Below, piece by piece: positions 7,203-15,040 of a stretch of DNA of 18,558 bases. The DNA is from Verrucomicrobia bacterium UBA2970 (GTDB lineage: Bacteria > Verrucomicrobiota > Verrucomicrobiia > Limisphaerales > AAA164-E04): assembly GCA_002348345.1 (NCBI GenBank), contig DEAY01000071.1, positions 1 through 18,558 of the forward strand, in the 5' to 3' direction. A program made the translations under genes and the position numbers. The notes under the pieces are model-generated. The model did not search any database, was not told the origin of the DNA, and saw only the letters and a program-made list of their open reading frames with translations. Within the stretch, counting starts at the first letter, position 1, and every line of letters starts with the position of its first letter.

Positions 7203-8384
7203 GTGAGAGGATCGCAGAAAGAGCGAATCGTATTAGGCATGAGTGGAGGCGTTGATTCGTCCGCCGCAGCAGCCTTGCTTCAAGAACAAGGCTACGAGGT
7301 CATCGGAATCACCCTCAAACTCTGGCCACAGGACTGCATCTCGCGCGCGGAAGACAAGTGTTGCGGTCCGCAAGCCGTGATGGATGCCCGCAGTGTCGCC
7401 CATCGACTCGGCATTCCCTTCTATCTCGTCGACGAAGCCGAGGACTTTCAAAAGCAAGTCATCGAATACTTCGCGGCAGAATACCGGGCGGGGAGAACCC
7501 CCAATCCTTGCGTGATGTGCAATGAAAAGCTCAAATTCGGCACCTTGATTCGCCGGGCCCAAAAACTCGGCGCCGAAAAGGTGGCCACGGGGCACTACGC
7601 TCGAATTGAAGCCTCAGAGGAAGACCCGTCCCGGTTTCTCCTCAAACGAGGCCGCGACCAACGGAAAGACCAATCATATTTCTTGTTTTCCCTCAAACAG
7701 GAGCAACTCCAACACGTTCTGATGCCCCTTGGAGATTTGGTGAAGTCCGAGAGCCGCGAGATCGCCCGGGACAGTGATCTTCGCACGGCCGAAAAAGAAG
7801 AGAGCATGGAGATCTGCTTTGTTCCGGACAAAGACTATAAGGCCTTCCTCACCCAATCGAAAATGGTGACCCCCCATCAAGGCGAAATCGTCTCCGAGGC
7901 AGGTGACGTCTTGGGCCACCACGAGGGCGTCGAATTCTATACGATCGGCCAACGCAAGGGCCTCGGCATCGCGGCCCCAAAACCGCTCTACGTCCTGAGA
8001 CTCGACCCGGAAACCAATCGAGTGATCGTCGGGGATGCCGATCGCCTTGAGCTGTCATCCTTCATCATTGAACGATGTAACTGGATCCCCTTTGCGACCC
8101 CTCCCCAGACCATCGAGGCCTTGGCCAAGATCCGCTACAATCACGAGGGCACCCAGGCCACTATCCGCCCTCAATCCGAGGGCCGAGCCACCGTGGAACT
8201 TCATGCACCTCAACGAGCGATCACCCCTGGACAGGCCTGCGTTCTCTATCAGGACGACCTGGTGCTGGGCGGCGGCTGGATCACTCGGGATCATCTCAAC
8301 GCCTCTCCCGGAGCGGCGCCTGCCGAGGCGTTCCCGGCTCATTGCCATTCAGATTCAACGACAAGCGATGCCAAGACTCACTGA
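7203..8384 (+). CDS. mnmA: tRNA-specific 2-thiouridylase MnmA
   Basis: 393 residues from a GTG start. MnmA thiolates uridine 34 of Glu, Gln and Lys tRNAs using ATP and a relayed persulfide sulfur. Residues 11-19 are the PP-loop G-M-S-G-G-V-D-S-S that binds ATP. The nucleophile Cys103 lies in N-P-C-V-M-C-N and the persulfide-carrying Cys205 in M-E-I-C-F-V-P-D. K-D-Q-S-Y-F-L near residue 155 is the conserved tRNA-contact region, and G-Q-R-K-G-L-G near 250 is also conserved. A Cys-rich segment (Cys45, 53, 54) lies between the first strand and the catalytic Cys. The last 25 or so residues look like a variable tail. No strong ribosome-binding site precedes the GTG, but the PP-loop position rules out a much later start. 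The 3' end overlaps the next gene by 17 bp. Confidence 0.96.
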   Translation: MRGSQKERIVLGMSGGVDSSAAAALLQEQGYEVIGITLKLWPQDCISRAEDKCCGPQAVMDARSVAHRLGIPFYLVDEAEDFQKQVIEYFAAEYRAGRTPNPCVMCNEKLKFGTLIRRAQKLGAEKVATGHYARIEASEEDPSRFLLKRGRDQRKDQSYFLFSLKQEQLQHVLMPLGDLVKSESREIARDSDLRTAEKEESMEICFVPDKDYKAFLTQSKMVTPHQGEIVSEAGDVLGHHEGVEFYTIGQRKGLGIAAPKPLYVLRLDPETNRVIVGDADRLELSSFIIERCNWIPFATPPQTIEALAKIRYNHEGTQATIRPQSEGRATVELHAPQRAITPGQACVLYQDDLVLGGGWITRDHLNASPGAAPAEAFPAHCHSDSTTSDAKTH

Positions 8385-8655
8385 ATCAGAAATCTCAAAC
8401 AGGCTCGGCGGGATCGGGAAGTGGACCCGGACCGATGACCAGCTAACCCGCACCTATCAGTTTCCTGACTTTCCCACCGCCATTCGATTTGTCGACGCCA
8501 TCGCCGTGGCAGCGGAATCGGCATGGCATCATCCCGATATCGATATTCGCTGGAACAAGGTCGAACTGAAACTGACGACCCACGACGAGGGAGGGCTCAC
8601 CGAGAAAGATTTCGATTTAGCGATTCAGTTCGATCGAATCGCCGAGCAGCGTTGA
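8368..8655 (+). CDS. Pterin-4a-carbinolamine dehydratase (PCD/DCoH family)
   Basis: 95 residues, the usual length of the family. The enzyme dehydrates 4a-hydroxytetrahydrobiopterin during cofactor recycling by aromatic amino acid hydroxylases; some bacterial members have been linked to molybdopterin metabolism instead. The signature is complete: E-S-A-W-H-H-P, then a Trp five residues after the Pro, a His after nine more residues (K-L-T-T-H), and Asp in the G-L-T-E-K-D-F segment. The ATG at 8368 lies inside the end of mnmA, so the two are probably cotranscribed and coupled. A much longer open frame upstream (to 8035) is an out-of-frame reading of mnmA and is rejected. No hydroxylase gene is visible nearby, so the physiological partner is unknown. 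Confidence 0.93.
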   Translation: MPRLTESEISNRLGGIGKWTRTDDQLTRTYQFPDFPTAIRFVDAIAVAAESAWHHPDIDIRWNKVELKLTTHDEGGLTEKDFDLAIQFDRIAEQR

Positions 8656-8688
8656 ATCCCAATTGCGCGCGCTTCCTTCCCTGCAAAC

Positions 8689-9765
8689 CTATTGTTCCTC
8701 GTCGCGCTCCTTCTCCAAATCGGGCACTGCCAGCGAGGCGCCCGGCGAGATCGCAGACCGGAACGCCCAGATCAACCCGAGAATCGTCGTCGGCAGGTAG
8801 TAGATGAGGTGCATGGTGACGGCATACACCAACGCGATGGACTGATCTTCGTGAATCTCGAGCACCTGAAAACTGATGATCATTCCCGCCTCATAGAGCC
8901 CCCAATAGCCGGGAGCCGCCGGAATGGCGGCACAAACCGACACCAACGCCATCAGGCCAATGGCTTGAAACCAAGTCATCTCCAAACCAGGAATGGCCCA
9001 TGCCAAAGCGTAGGCTGCGGCAGCATTGAGACCCCAAATGAGAAATGTGAAGTAACTCACCCACCCCAGTCGCCGTAGTTGGCAGACCGCTCGAAGCCCC
9101 TCGAGCATCCCACCCACAAAACGCTGGCATCGATCTCGAAACCGACCCGGTAGGAACGGGAGACGCCCCACCAGGCCATTGAGGAACTCAGCAACCCGAG
9201 GAATCAGAAGGAGCAGCACCATCAAGATAATGCCCAGACTTCCCAAAGCGACATTCACAAACAGGGGATTGAGTGTGGCAGCGGACAGGTGAAATCCCCC
9301 AAGGGAGACCTCCCCATCGCCTTGGAGCGGAAAGATCCAAAGCGAGGTCGATCCCACCAGAAACAAAAGGATGAGGCTATCGAAAACACGATCATTGACG
9401 ACGGTGCCCAACACTCGAGACACCGGCAGTTTGAACGCTTTTGCCACGAAAAGGGCACGCGCCAGTTCCCCCACCCGCCCGGAGGGAAGAATATTATTGA
9501 AGGCATATCCCACAAAGACCCCTTGCCACAACCCACGGCGGGTCAACTTCACCCCGGGGACTGGCAATAGCCACCACCAGCGCGATCCTCGGAAGTATAC
9601 CCCCAGGTAAAACACCCCCACGACCGGAAGCACCATGGGCCAGCGAACCTGCTTCCATTCCCCAACAAAGGCCTCGAGCGGAACGGATCGGAACACCAGG
9701 TAAAGGCAAAATAGGGAAATCGCCGAGCCCGTCCACACAAGGAACCGATGGGGGAAAGACTTCAT
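8689..9765 (-). CDS. Flippase-like integral membrane protein (LPG synthase transmembrane/UPF0104 family)
   Basis: 358 residues with about eight hydrophobic helices from residue 10 to 340. Family hallmarks are visible: R-G-S-R-W-W-W-L-L, the conserved G-Y-A-F-N-N-I-L-P-S-G-R-V-G-E-L-A-R-A loop, V-V-N-D-R-V-F-D-S-L, and A-A-P-G-Y-W-G-L-Y-E-A-G near the C-terminus. The family (also called flippase-like or DUF2029-neighbouring UPF0104 proteins) includes the membrane half of lysylphosphatidylglycerol synthase and proteins associated with glycolipid transfer; no aminoacyl-transferase half is present here. GGAG lies seven bases upstream of the ATG, and only three bases separate it from the stop of the glycosyltransferase gene, so the two form an operon. 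A role in moving or presenting a glycosylated lipid is inferred. Confidence 0.85.
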   Translation of the reverse strand: MKSFPHRFLVWTGSAISLFCLYLVFRSVPLEAFVGEWKQVRWPMVLPVVGVFYLGVYFRGSRWWWLLPVPGVKLTRRGLWQGVFVGYAFNNILPSGRVGELARALFVAKAFKLPVSRVLGTVVNDRVFDSLILLFLVGSTSLWIFPLQGDGEVSLGGFHLSAATLNPLFVNVALGSLGIILMVLLLLIPRVAEFLNGLVGRLPFLPGRFRDRCQRFVGGMLEGLRAVCQLRRLGWVSYFTFLIWGLNAAAAYALAWAIPGLEMTWFQAIGLMALVSVCAAIPAAPGYWGLYEAGMIISFQVLEIHEDQSIALVYAVTMHLIYYLPTTILGLIWAFRSAISPGASLAVPDLEKERDEEQ

Positions 9766-9768
9766 CGG

Positions 9769-10863
9769 TCAACTCCGAGCCTGGGCTTCCAGCCAGTCAC
9801 AGGCGGCGGGCAAGACCTGGCTCCAGTGGAAGGCACCGCTCCGCTCCCAAGCGCCCCGCCGGCATCGTTCATAGAGCGCGGGATCACTGAGGAATTGTTC
9901 CACCCCATCGGCCAATGCGGCAGGGGTTTCTTTCGCCACGACCCATCCGGTTTCCCCGGTTATCGTGGATTCAATTAATCCGGCCACCGGATAAACGACG
10001 GCCGGCGTTCCCATGCAATTGGCCTCGATCACATTAAGCCCCCACCCCTCCCGCACGGAGGCATGGAGCAGTAAGTGCGCCTGGGCCAACAAGGCGTCCT
10101 TCTCCTTTTCATCGAGTCGCCCCTCAAACCGAACCACCTCTTCAAGATTCCACCGACGGACCCGCTCAACCAACGCATCCATCATTTCCCCCTCCCCCGC
10201 AATCGATAGAAACACCTCTCGTCCTCGAGCCCGAAGAATCCGCACCGCCTCAATGGCATGCTCGATCCGCTTGTTTGGGGCGAGTCGGGACACGACGGCC
10301 AGGCGGATGGGCTCCACCAACCGCTTTCCGGGATAGGGCACGATCGGTTTGGTTTCCACGCCATAGGGAATCAAGGTCACCCCCTTCACCCCGAGTCCGA
10401 GAAGCGCCTCCCTGGTCGATGGGCAAGCCGACCAGAATGGGATCCTTCGATAAAGGCGAATCAACCAGCGCTCCTGCCATCGGCCGAGGGCGGCCAAAGG
10501 AGGCGAATAGAAGCTGTGCCATATCGGCCCCAACACTTCATGGATCATGGCAACGCTCCGCGTCCCACACCACCAGGGGGCAAACCATGGAATTCCGTGA
10601 TGTTGATCGATCACCAAGTCAAACTCAGGTTGCCGCTTGAGCCAGGCACGGGCTCGAAGGATGGAACTTCCCACCGAGCCGCCTCGCACGATTTGAACCC
10701 CTTCAAATGCAGCACGCTCGTCACACCCAGCAAATCCGTTGGAAAACCAATAGGCCTCATGCCCCCGGCGAACGAGTGCCGCCAGATAACCCAAAGTCAC
10801 GCGTTCCGCCCCTCCGGCCAAAGGATTTCCCGGGTCTCGCCAATTCAACATCAAAAAACGCAT
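9769..10863 (-). CDS. GT4-type glycosyltransferase (GT-B fold)
   Basis: 364 residues without membrane helices. The N-terminal Rossmann domain has G-G-A-E-R-V-T (18-24) near the start and M-I-H-E around His108. The C-terminal nucleotide-sugar domain has V-S-R-L-A-P-N-K-R-I-E (about 191-201), A-G-E-G-E, and the E-x7-E motif in R-E-G-W-G-L-N-V-I-E-A-N (Glu272 and Glu280). This is the standard pattern of retaining GT4 enzymes that transfer sugar from a nucleotide donor to a lipid or glycan acceptor. AAAAGG lies a few bases before the ATG. It is cotranscribed with the flippase-like gene and divergent from shc, so a hopanoid or other membrane lipid acceptor is possible, but the acceptor and sugar cannot be read from the sequence. 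Confidence 0.92.
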   Translation of the reverse strand: MRFLMLNWRDPGNPLAGGAERVTLGYLAALVRRGHEAYWFSNGFAGCDERAAFEGVQIVRGGSVGSSILRARAWLKRQPEFDLVIDQHHGIPWFAPWWCGTRSVAMIHEVLGPIWHSFYSPPLAALGRWQERWLIRLYRRIPFWSACPSTREALLGLGVKGVTLIPYGVETKPIVPYPGKRLVEPIRLAVVSRLAPNKRIEHAIEAVRILRARGREVFLSIAGEGEMMDALVERVRRWNLEEVVRFEGRLDEKEKDALLAQAHLLLHASVREGWGLNVIEANCMGTPAVVYPVAGLIESTITGETGWVVAKETPAALADGVEQFLSDPALYERCRRGAWERSGAFHWSQVLPAACDWLEAQARS

Positions 10864-10962
10864 TCGCCTTTTGAGCCGCGAACTCTATCCCGGGCCCCCG
10901 TTCGAATCGAGATTTGATTTGGGCCGAACCCTGTGTTAACGGTCTTCCTGACCTATTTTAGG

Positions 10963-10992
10963 TTGAACCGAACGATTCCGGCTTGTTATCAA
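10963..10992 (+). promoter_or_regulatory. Possible promoter of shc
   Basis: In the 184-bp divergent region, TTGAAC (10963-10968) and TATCAA (10987-10992) are separated by 18 bases, each matching four of six positions of the sigma-70 consensus. It would give a leader of about 50 bases before the ATG at 11048. This is a weak match chosen by eye. Confidence 0.25.
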
Positions 10993-11020
10993 CTATGTTT
11001 TGCCGAATTCGATCGGGTTT

Positions 11021-11033
11021 CGATTCGGAATCG
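11021..11033. repeat. Short palindrome just upstream of shc
   Basis: CGATTC-G-GAATCG is a perfect inverted repeat of 6 bp around one base. It sits immediately before the GGAAG box of shc and inside a stretch rich in CGAT/GAATC words (11003-11036). It could be an operator half-site or RNA hairpin near the ribosome-binding site, or chance. Confidence 0.3.
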
Positions 11034-11047
11034 GGAAGCATCGCTTG

Positions 11048-13027
11048 ATGAGTTTAAGTTCACGTCAGTTCGTCTCGGAACACGAGGAAAAGACCTCATT
11101 CCTGGCAAACCTCAAACATCGCCTTTGCCAAACGGTCGAGCGATCTCACCAGTTCCTGATCGGGGAACAGATCGATGATCACTACTGGGTCGGAGAGCTG
11201 ATGGTGGATTCCACCCTGGTCTCAGACATGATTTGCTATCACCACTGGAACGGAAAGGTCGACGAGGTGTGGCAACGCAAAGCAATCAATCACATTCTCT
11301 CGATGCAACTGCCGGACGGCGGTTGGAACATCTATTACGGAGGCCCCCCGGAGGTCAATGCCACGATCAAGGCCTACCTTGCCTTGAAGCTTGCGGGTGT
11401 CCCCGAAACCGACAAACGAATGCTGCGGGCACGCGAAGTTGCCCTCAACCTTGGCGGGGTCCCGAGAATGAATACCTTTTCCAAACTCTACCTCGCCCTG
11501 CTAGGACTCTTTCCCTGGAAGCACGTCCCGACCATTCCTTGTGAAGTCATTCTCATCGGGAAATGGTTCCATGTAAACTTCCATGAAATGAGCAATTGGA
11601 CCCGATCCATGCTGGTTCCGCTTTCCATCATCAATCACTTCAAGCCCACTCGGAAGCTCAAGAATCCCATCGATTTGGATGAACTCTATCCGGAAGGCTT
11701 CAACGAACGGGACTTGGCGCTCCGGCGCGATCCCAAGCGGATCACTTGGCGTAATTTTTTCATTTATCTCGATCGACTCCACCGATTCGCCGAGTGGTTC
11801 GCCCAGAACGGCCTGCACCCATTTCGCCGGCGGGCGCTTGAACGATCGGAAGCCTGGATGCTTGAACGGTTCGAAGGATCCAATGGTCTGGCCGCCATCT
11901 TCCCGGCCATGCTGAATTCGCTGATAGCCTTGAAGGCACTGGGTTACCCGGATGATCACCCCCAGGTGAAGCGGGCGGAACGAGAGCTTAAGAATCTTGA
12001 GCACGAAACCGAGACCTCCGTATGGATCGAACCCTGCCTCTCGCCGGTCTGGGACACCGCGATTACCTGCATCTGCCTCAGGGAGTCCGGGGTCCCCGAG
12101 GATCACCCGGCCCTCGTCCGAGCCACGGAATGGTTGATCAGTAAGGAAATCCGTTTTCGAGGGGATTGGTATTACAAGAATCCTGTGGAGGTCGAACCCA
12201 GTGGCTGGGTCTTTGAACATGAGAACAAGTGGAATCCTGATGTCGACGACACCGCGATGGTGCTGATGGCCTTACGATTGACCCCAACAACGGACATCGC
12301 CCGTCGGGATGCCTGCTTCAAACGGGGATTGGATTGGCTCCTGACCTTTCAATGTCGGGACGGAGGATGGGCTGCTTTTGATAAGGACTGCACCAAAAGC
12401 ATCATGGAAAAAGTCCCGTTTGCCGATCACAATGCCATGCTGGATCCCGAGTGCGCCGACATCACCGCGAGGATTTTGGAGCTGCTCGGTTACGAGGGAT
12501 TCTCGCTCGATCATCCTCAGGTCGTCAAAGCCGTCGATTACCTGCGCAGCCAACAAGAACCGGATGGATCCTGGTATGGTCGCTGGGGCGTCAATTATGT
12601 CTATGGAACCTGGCAGGTGCTTCGAGGCCTGAACGCCATCGGGGTGCCGTCGGAGGAATCATTTCTCCAAGCAGCCCGCACCTGGTTGGAACGGATTCAG
12701 AACGCCGATGGCGGATGGGGAGAGCGGTGCAATACCTACGATGATCCCGTCTTCAAGGGGCAAGGACCAAGCACTCCGTCCCAAACCGCCTGGGCTGTCA
12801 TGGGGCTCTGCACGTTCGGGGATCGTCAATCGCCCAGCCTGACTCGGGGCGTCCAGCACCTCATCGACACACAGAATGCCGATGGCTCATGGACGGAACA
12901 TGAAACAACGGGCACGGGATTCCCCAAGGTATTTTACCTCAAATACGACATGTACCGCAACACCTGGCCTCTCCTCGCGCTGGCAACCTATCGCCAACTC
13001 CTTGAGGACCAAACCAACCTTTCCTAA
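11048..13027 (+). CDS. shc: Squalene-hopene cyclase
   Basis: 659 residues from the ATG at 11048, preceded by GGGAAG; an in-frame TTG at 11000 is rejected. The enzyme cyclises squalene to hopene, the first committed step of hopanoid synthesis, as a monotopic membrane protein. The catalytic D-x-D-D motif is D-V-D-D at Asp398-Asp401 (N-P-D-V-D-D-T-A). Several QW repeats that brace the alpha-barrels are visible: Q-L-P-D-G-G-W, Q-C-R-D-G-G-W, Q-E-P-D-G-S-W, Q-N-A-D-G-G-W and Q-N-A-D-G-S-W. The C-terminal G-T-G-F-P-K-V-F-Y-L-K-Y is also typical. Length and motif order match the bacterial family, with no truncation. The next gene is an HpnG-like nucleosidase, supporting a hopanoid locus. Squalene-synthesis genes (hpnCDE) are not in the window. 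Confidence 0.97.
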   Translation: MSLSSRQFVSEHEEKTSFLANLKHRLCQTVERSHQFLIGEQIDDHYWVGELMVDSTLVSDMICYHHWNGKVDEVWQRKAINHILSMQLPDGGWNIYYGGPPEVNATIKAYLALKLAGVPETDKRMLRAREVALNLGGVPRMNTFSKLYLALLGLFPWKHVPTIPCEVILIGKWFHVNFHEMSNWTRSMLVPLSIINHFKPTRKLKNPIDLDELYPEGFNERDLALRRDPKRITWRNFFIYLDRLHRFAEWFAQNGLHPFRRRALERSEAWMLERFEGSNGLAAIFPAMLNSLIALKALGYPDDHPQVKRAERELKNLEHETETSVWIEPCLSPVWDTAITCICLRESGVPEDHPALVRATEWLISKEIRFRGDWYYKNPVEVEPSGWVFEHENKWNPDVDDTAMVLMALRLTPTTDIARRDACFKRGLDWLLTFQCRDGGWAAFDKDCTKSIMEKVPFADHNAMLDPECADITARILELLGYEGFSLDHPQVVKAVDYLRSQQEPDGSWYGRWGVNYVYGTWQVLRGLNAIGVPSEESFLQAARTWLERIQNADGGWGERCNTYDDPVFKGQGPSTPSQTAWAVMGLCTFGDRQSPSLTRGVQHLIDTQNADGSWTEHETTGTGFPKVFYLKYDMYRNTWPLLALATYRQLLEDQTNLS

Positions 13028-13112
13028 ATCGGCCTTGAAGCATCGCGGAGACCATCCGCCCGACACCGCTCCCTCAGCCCATCGTTTCCCGATCGGCCAT
13101 CCCACCCCGTCC

Positions 13113-13736
13113 GTGATCATCTGCTTCGCTGTCCCCGAGGAATCCCAAGTGTTGAGGCGGAAACGTCGTGATTTAAAGACTCTCCACACCGGAATGGGCC
13201 GGAAAAACGCGACGCAATCCCTTTCGAATTACCTGGACCATCATCGGCCACAAGCGGTCATCAGCGCCGGATTCGCCGGCGGCTTGAATCCCAACTTGGA
13301 GACAGGAACCGTCCTGTTCCAGTTTCCCCAACCACTCCCGGTCAAACTCGAGGGAGACTTCGAAGGCGCCCGGGCCGGTCGCTTCCGATGTTCGGATCGC
13401 ATCGTAGTCACCCGTTCAGAGAAAGCTCTGCTGTGGGAGGCGACCGGACACGATGCCGTTGAAATGGAATCCGAACCGATTTGCCAGGTCGCCGCGTCCC
13501 ACAGGATTCCCAGCCTCATCCTCCGGGTCATTTCCGATTCCGCAAACGATGATCTGCCCCTTGATTTCAACCGCCTGGTCACGCGCGATATGAGGATCAG
13601 CCTTCCGAAACTTGGCCTGACCCTCGCGCGCCATCCGACCAAGATCCCCAAACTCATCCGGTTTCACCGAACGATCCAACGCGCCGCCACACGGCTCAGC
13701 GACGCCATTGATTGGTTGCTCCCCAAAATACCATAA
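13113..13736 (+). CDS. hpnG: HpnG-like hopanoid-associated nucleosidase/phosphorylase
   Basis: 207 residues from GTG 13113; a TTG at 13035 is an in-frame alternative that would add a Pro/His-rich stretch unlike the family. Neither has a clear ribosome-binding site. The protein has the nucleoside phosphorylase/MTA nucleosidase fold: an N-terminal strand and V-P-E-E, then S-A-G-F-A-G-G-L (the conserved glycine-rich loop), E-M-E-S (ribose-binding), and V-I-S-D-S-A-N with the Asp that protonates the purine. HpnG removes adenine from adenosylhopane to give ribosylhopane. The assignment rests on the fold plus position 85 bp downstream of shc; by fold alone an MTA/SAH nucleosidase is possible. It ends 16 bp from the convergent DUF1844 gene. 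Confidence 0.8.
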   Translation: MIICFAVPEESQVLRRKRRDLKTLHTGMGRKNATQSLSNYLDHHRPQAVISAGFAGGLNPNLETGTVLFQFPQPLPVKLEGDFEGARAGRFRCSDRIVVTRSEKALLWEATGHDAVEMESEPICQVAASHRIPSLILRVISDSANDDLPLDFNRLVTRDMRISLPKLGLTLARHPTKIPKLIRFHRTIQRAATRLSDAIDWLLPKIP

Positions 13737-13752
13737 CGCCCCGAAAAGCCGT

Positions 13753-14100
13753 TCAGGAGCGATCCACATCTCGAAGCAAGTCCAGCTTGACCGCGAAAGC
13801 TTCTCTCAAAACCGTCACTGTTTTGCGGAGGAAAGCAGCCTCTTCGGGGCTCAGATTACCCCGGCTCTTGTGCTCGAGCATCTCGAGTTGATCGATCACC
13901 AACTTGGCATTCTCAAGGTCCGGGCTCTGGGTGGCTCCATCGACTCCCGGGAGTTCGCCCAGCAGGGACAACCCCAAGCTTCCCTGTTGGGTGACGAAGC
14001 TTTCAAACAGGGCGCTCATGATTTCTTCCCGACCGGCTCCGTCCAAGCCCTCTTCGTCGAGCGGAACCCGGTGCCACTTCTGTTTCGAGGGGTCAAGCAT
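13753..14100 (-). CDS. DUF1844 family protein
   Basis: 115 residues from ATG 14100. The central part has the pattern of the DUF1844 family: F-E-S-F-V-T-Q-Q-G-S-L-G-L-S-L-L-G, then D-L-E-N-A-K-L-V-I-D-Q-L-E-M-L-E, K-S-R-G-N-L-S-P-E-E and a final helix with L-R-E-A-F. It appears all-helical, soluble and without cofactor motifs. No function is established. Its ATG overlaps the end of the LON-domain gene by 8 bp, so the two are probably coexpressed. The frame is open further upstream, but that part duplicates the LON coding region in another frame. Confidence 0.85.
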   Translation of the reverse strand: MLDPSKQKWHRVPLDEEGLDGAGREEIMSALFESFVTQQGSLGLSLLGELPGVDGATQSPDLENAKLVIDQLEMLEHKSRGNLSPEEAAFLRKTVTVLREAFAVKLDLLRDVDRS

Positions 14101-14740
14101 TGCGAGCCACTTCAGCGGAAAGGAAACCCACCAGGGCATTGAGACGGGCCTCGATCCCGACCACTTCCAACATCGTTTGCCGCTCCCGGGGAATCGTCAG
14201 GAGTGTACAGGCAATCAGATCGACCAGTTGCTCCGGATCGGCAATGCCCGCCATCTTCACCAGAGCCTCCTCTATCGATTCTGTCGATTCCGGACTTTCG
14301 AAATCAGAGGCGGACTCACAGGCCAACCCTTTCAAGATTTCAACCGATACCTCTGACCCCTGTTGAAGCCGAATCTTGACCAACCCAACGATTCGTTGCA
14401 TCAGCGATCGCAAACCGGGTGTCTCCTCGCTTTCGGGCACGATCAATTCAAATCGATGGCGCCGAAACGGCCGGTAAGAGACGGCCTTCCCAAGCTCGAT
14501 TCTCGAGAGTCCCTGCAACACGATATGGTAGGTGCCGTCATCATTCCGAACAGCCACTCGGACCATTCCGAGACCGGCGACTCGAGACGGTAACTCCCGC
14601 GAACAATCAAACCGCTTCATCGCAACCGCGAACAAACGATCCCCCTCAAGGGTTCGAACCAACATCCGACGATAGCGGGGCTCGAAAATATAGAGCGGCA
14701 ACATCGTCCTCGGGAACAACGTCGCGTTGGGTAGAATCAT
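14093..14740 (-). CDS. Stand-alone LON substrate-binding domain protein
   Basis: 215 residues from ATG 14740, or 224 from an in-frame GTG at 14767. AGGAG lies nine bases before the ATG, and a promoter-like sequence ends so that transcription would start near 14767, which favours the ATG; the longer form would keep more of the first beta strand (E-I-P-V-M). The N-terminal half matches the LON domain: L-P-N-A-T-L-F-P, L-P-L-Y-I-F-E-P-R-Y-R-R-M, G-L-G-M-V-R-V, V-L-Q-G-L-S-R-I. The C-terminal half is helical and ends in I-P-R-E-R-Q-T-M-L-E. The ATPase and protease domains of Lon are absent, so this is not a protease. Such proteins are thought to bind substrates or act as adaptors; the true role is unknown. 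It overlaps the DUF1844 gene downstream by 8 bp. Confidence 0.85.
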   Translation of the reverse strand: MILPNATLFPRTMLPLYIFEPRYRRMLVRTLEGDRLFAVAMKRFDCSRELPSRVAGLGMVRVAVRNDDGTYHIVLQGLSRIELGKAVSYRPFRRHRFELIVPESEETPGLRSLMQRIVGLVKIRLQQGSEVSVEILKGLACESASDFESPESTESIEEALVKMAGIADPEQLVDLIACTLLTIPRERQTMLEVVGIEARLNALVGFLSAEVARNA

Positions 14741-14773
14741 AACTGGAATCTCCTGGGGGATCTCCACACCGCC

Positions 14774-14801
14774 AATTTAGAACACGAAAGACTGATTGCA
14801 A
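14774..14801 (-). promoter_or_regulatory. Possible promoter of the LON/DUF1844 pair
   Basis: Read on the minus strand, TTGCAA (14801-14796) and TAAATT (14779-14774) are separated by 16 bases, each matching four of six consensus positions. Predicted transcription starts near 14767, leaving a 27-base leader that contains AGGAG before ATG 14740. Found by eye only. Confidence 0.35.
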
Positions 14802-15040
14802 GAGCCAGATCCCTCGAGAAACCGGGACTGGATGATCGGACGGGGAAGACGGCGCCGAAGTCGACCGACCTGGGTTCCGTCCCCCCCCCAACCAATGAAT
14901 CGGTCGCCAAGCCTCAGTTGGCGTTGGAGGACGACCTCTCGAGAAGTTGAAGCGGGATTCCCCTTCCCCCTGACACACAATCCAATCGCCCCCCGCTAGA
15001 AGGCTTGCAAAAAATGCCGCCCCCCTTCATTTTAACCTAA

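Noticed and set aside
10258..10917. A 219-codon plus-strand frame opposite the glycosyltransferase
   Set aside because: It is the antisense shadow of a gene with an intact E-x7-E motif and shows no motif of its own.
14813..14944. Direct repeat CTCGAGAA in the LON/coiled-coil intergenic region
   Set aside because: Two copies of an 8-base word about 120 bp apart are expected by chance in this composition and have no further symmetry.
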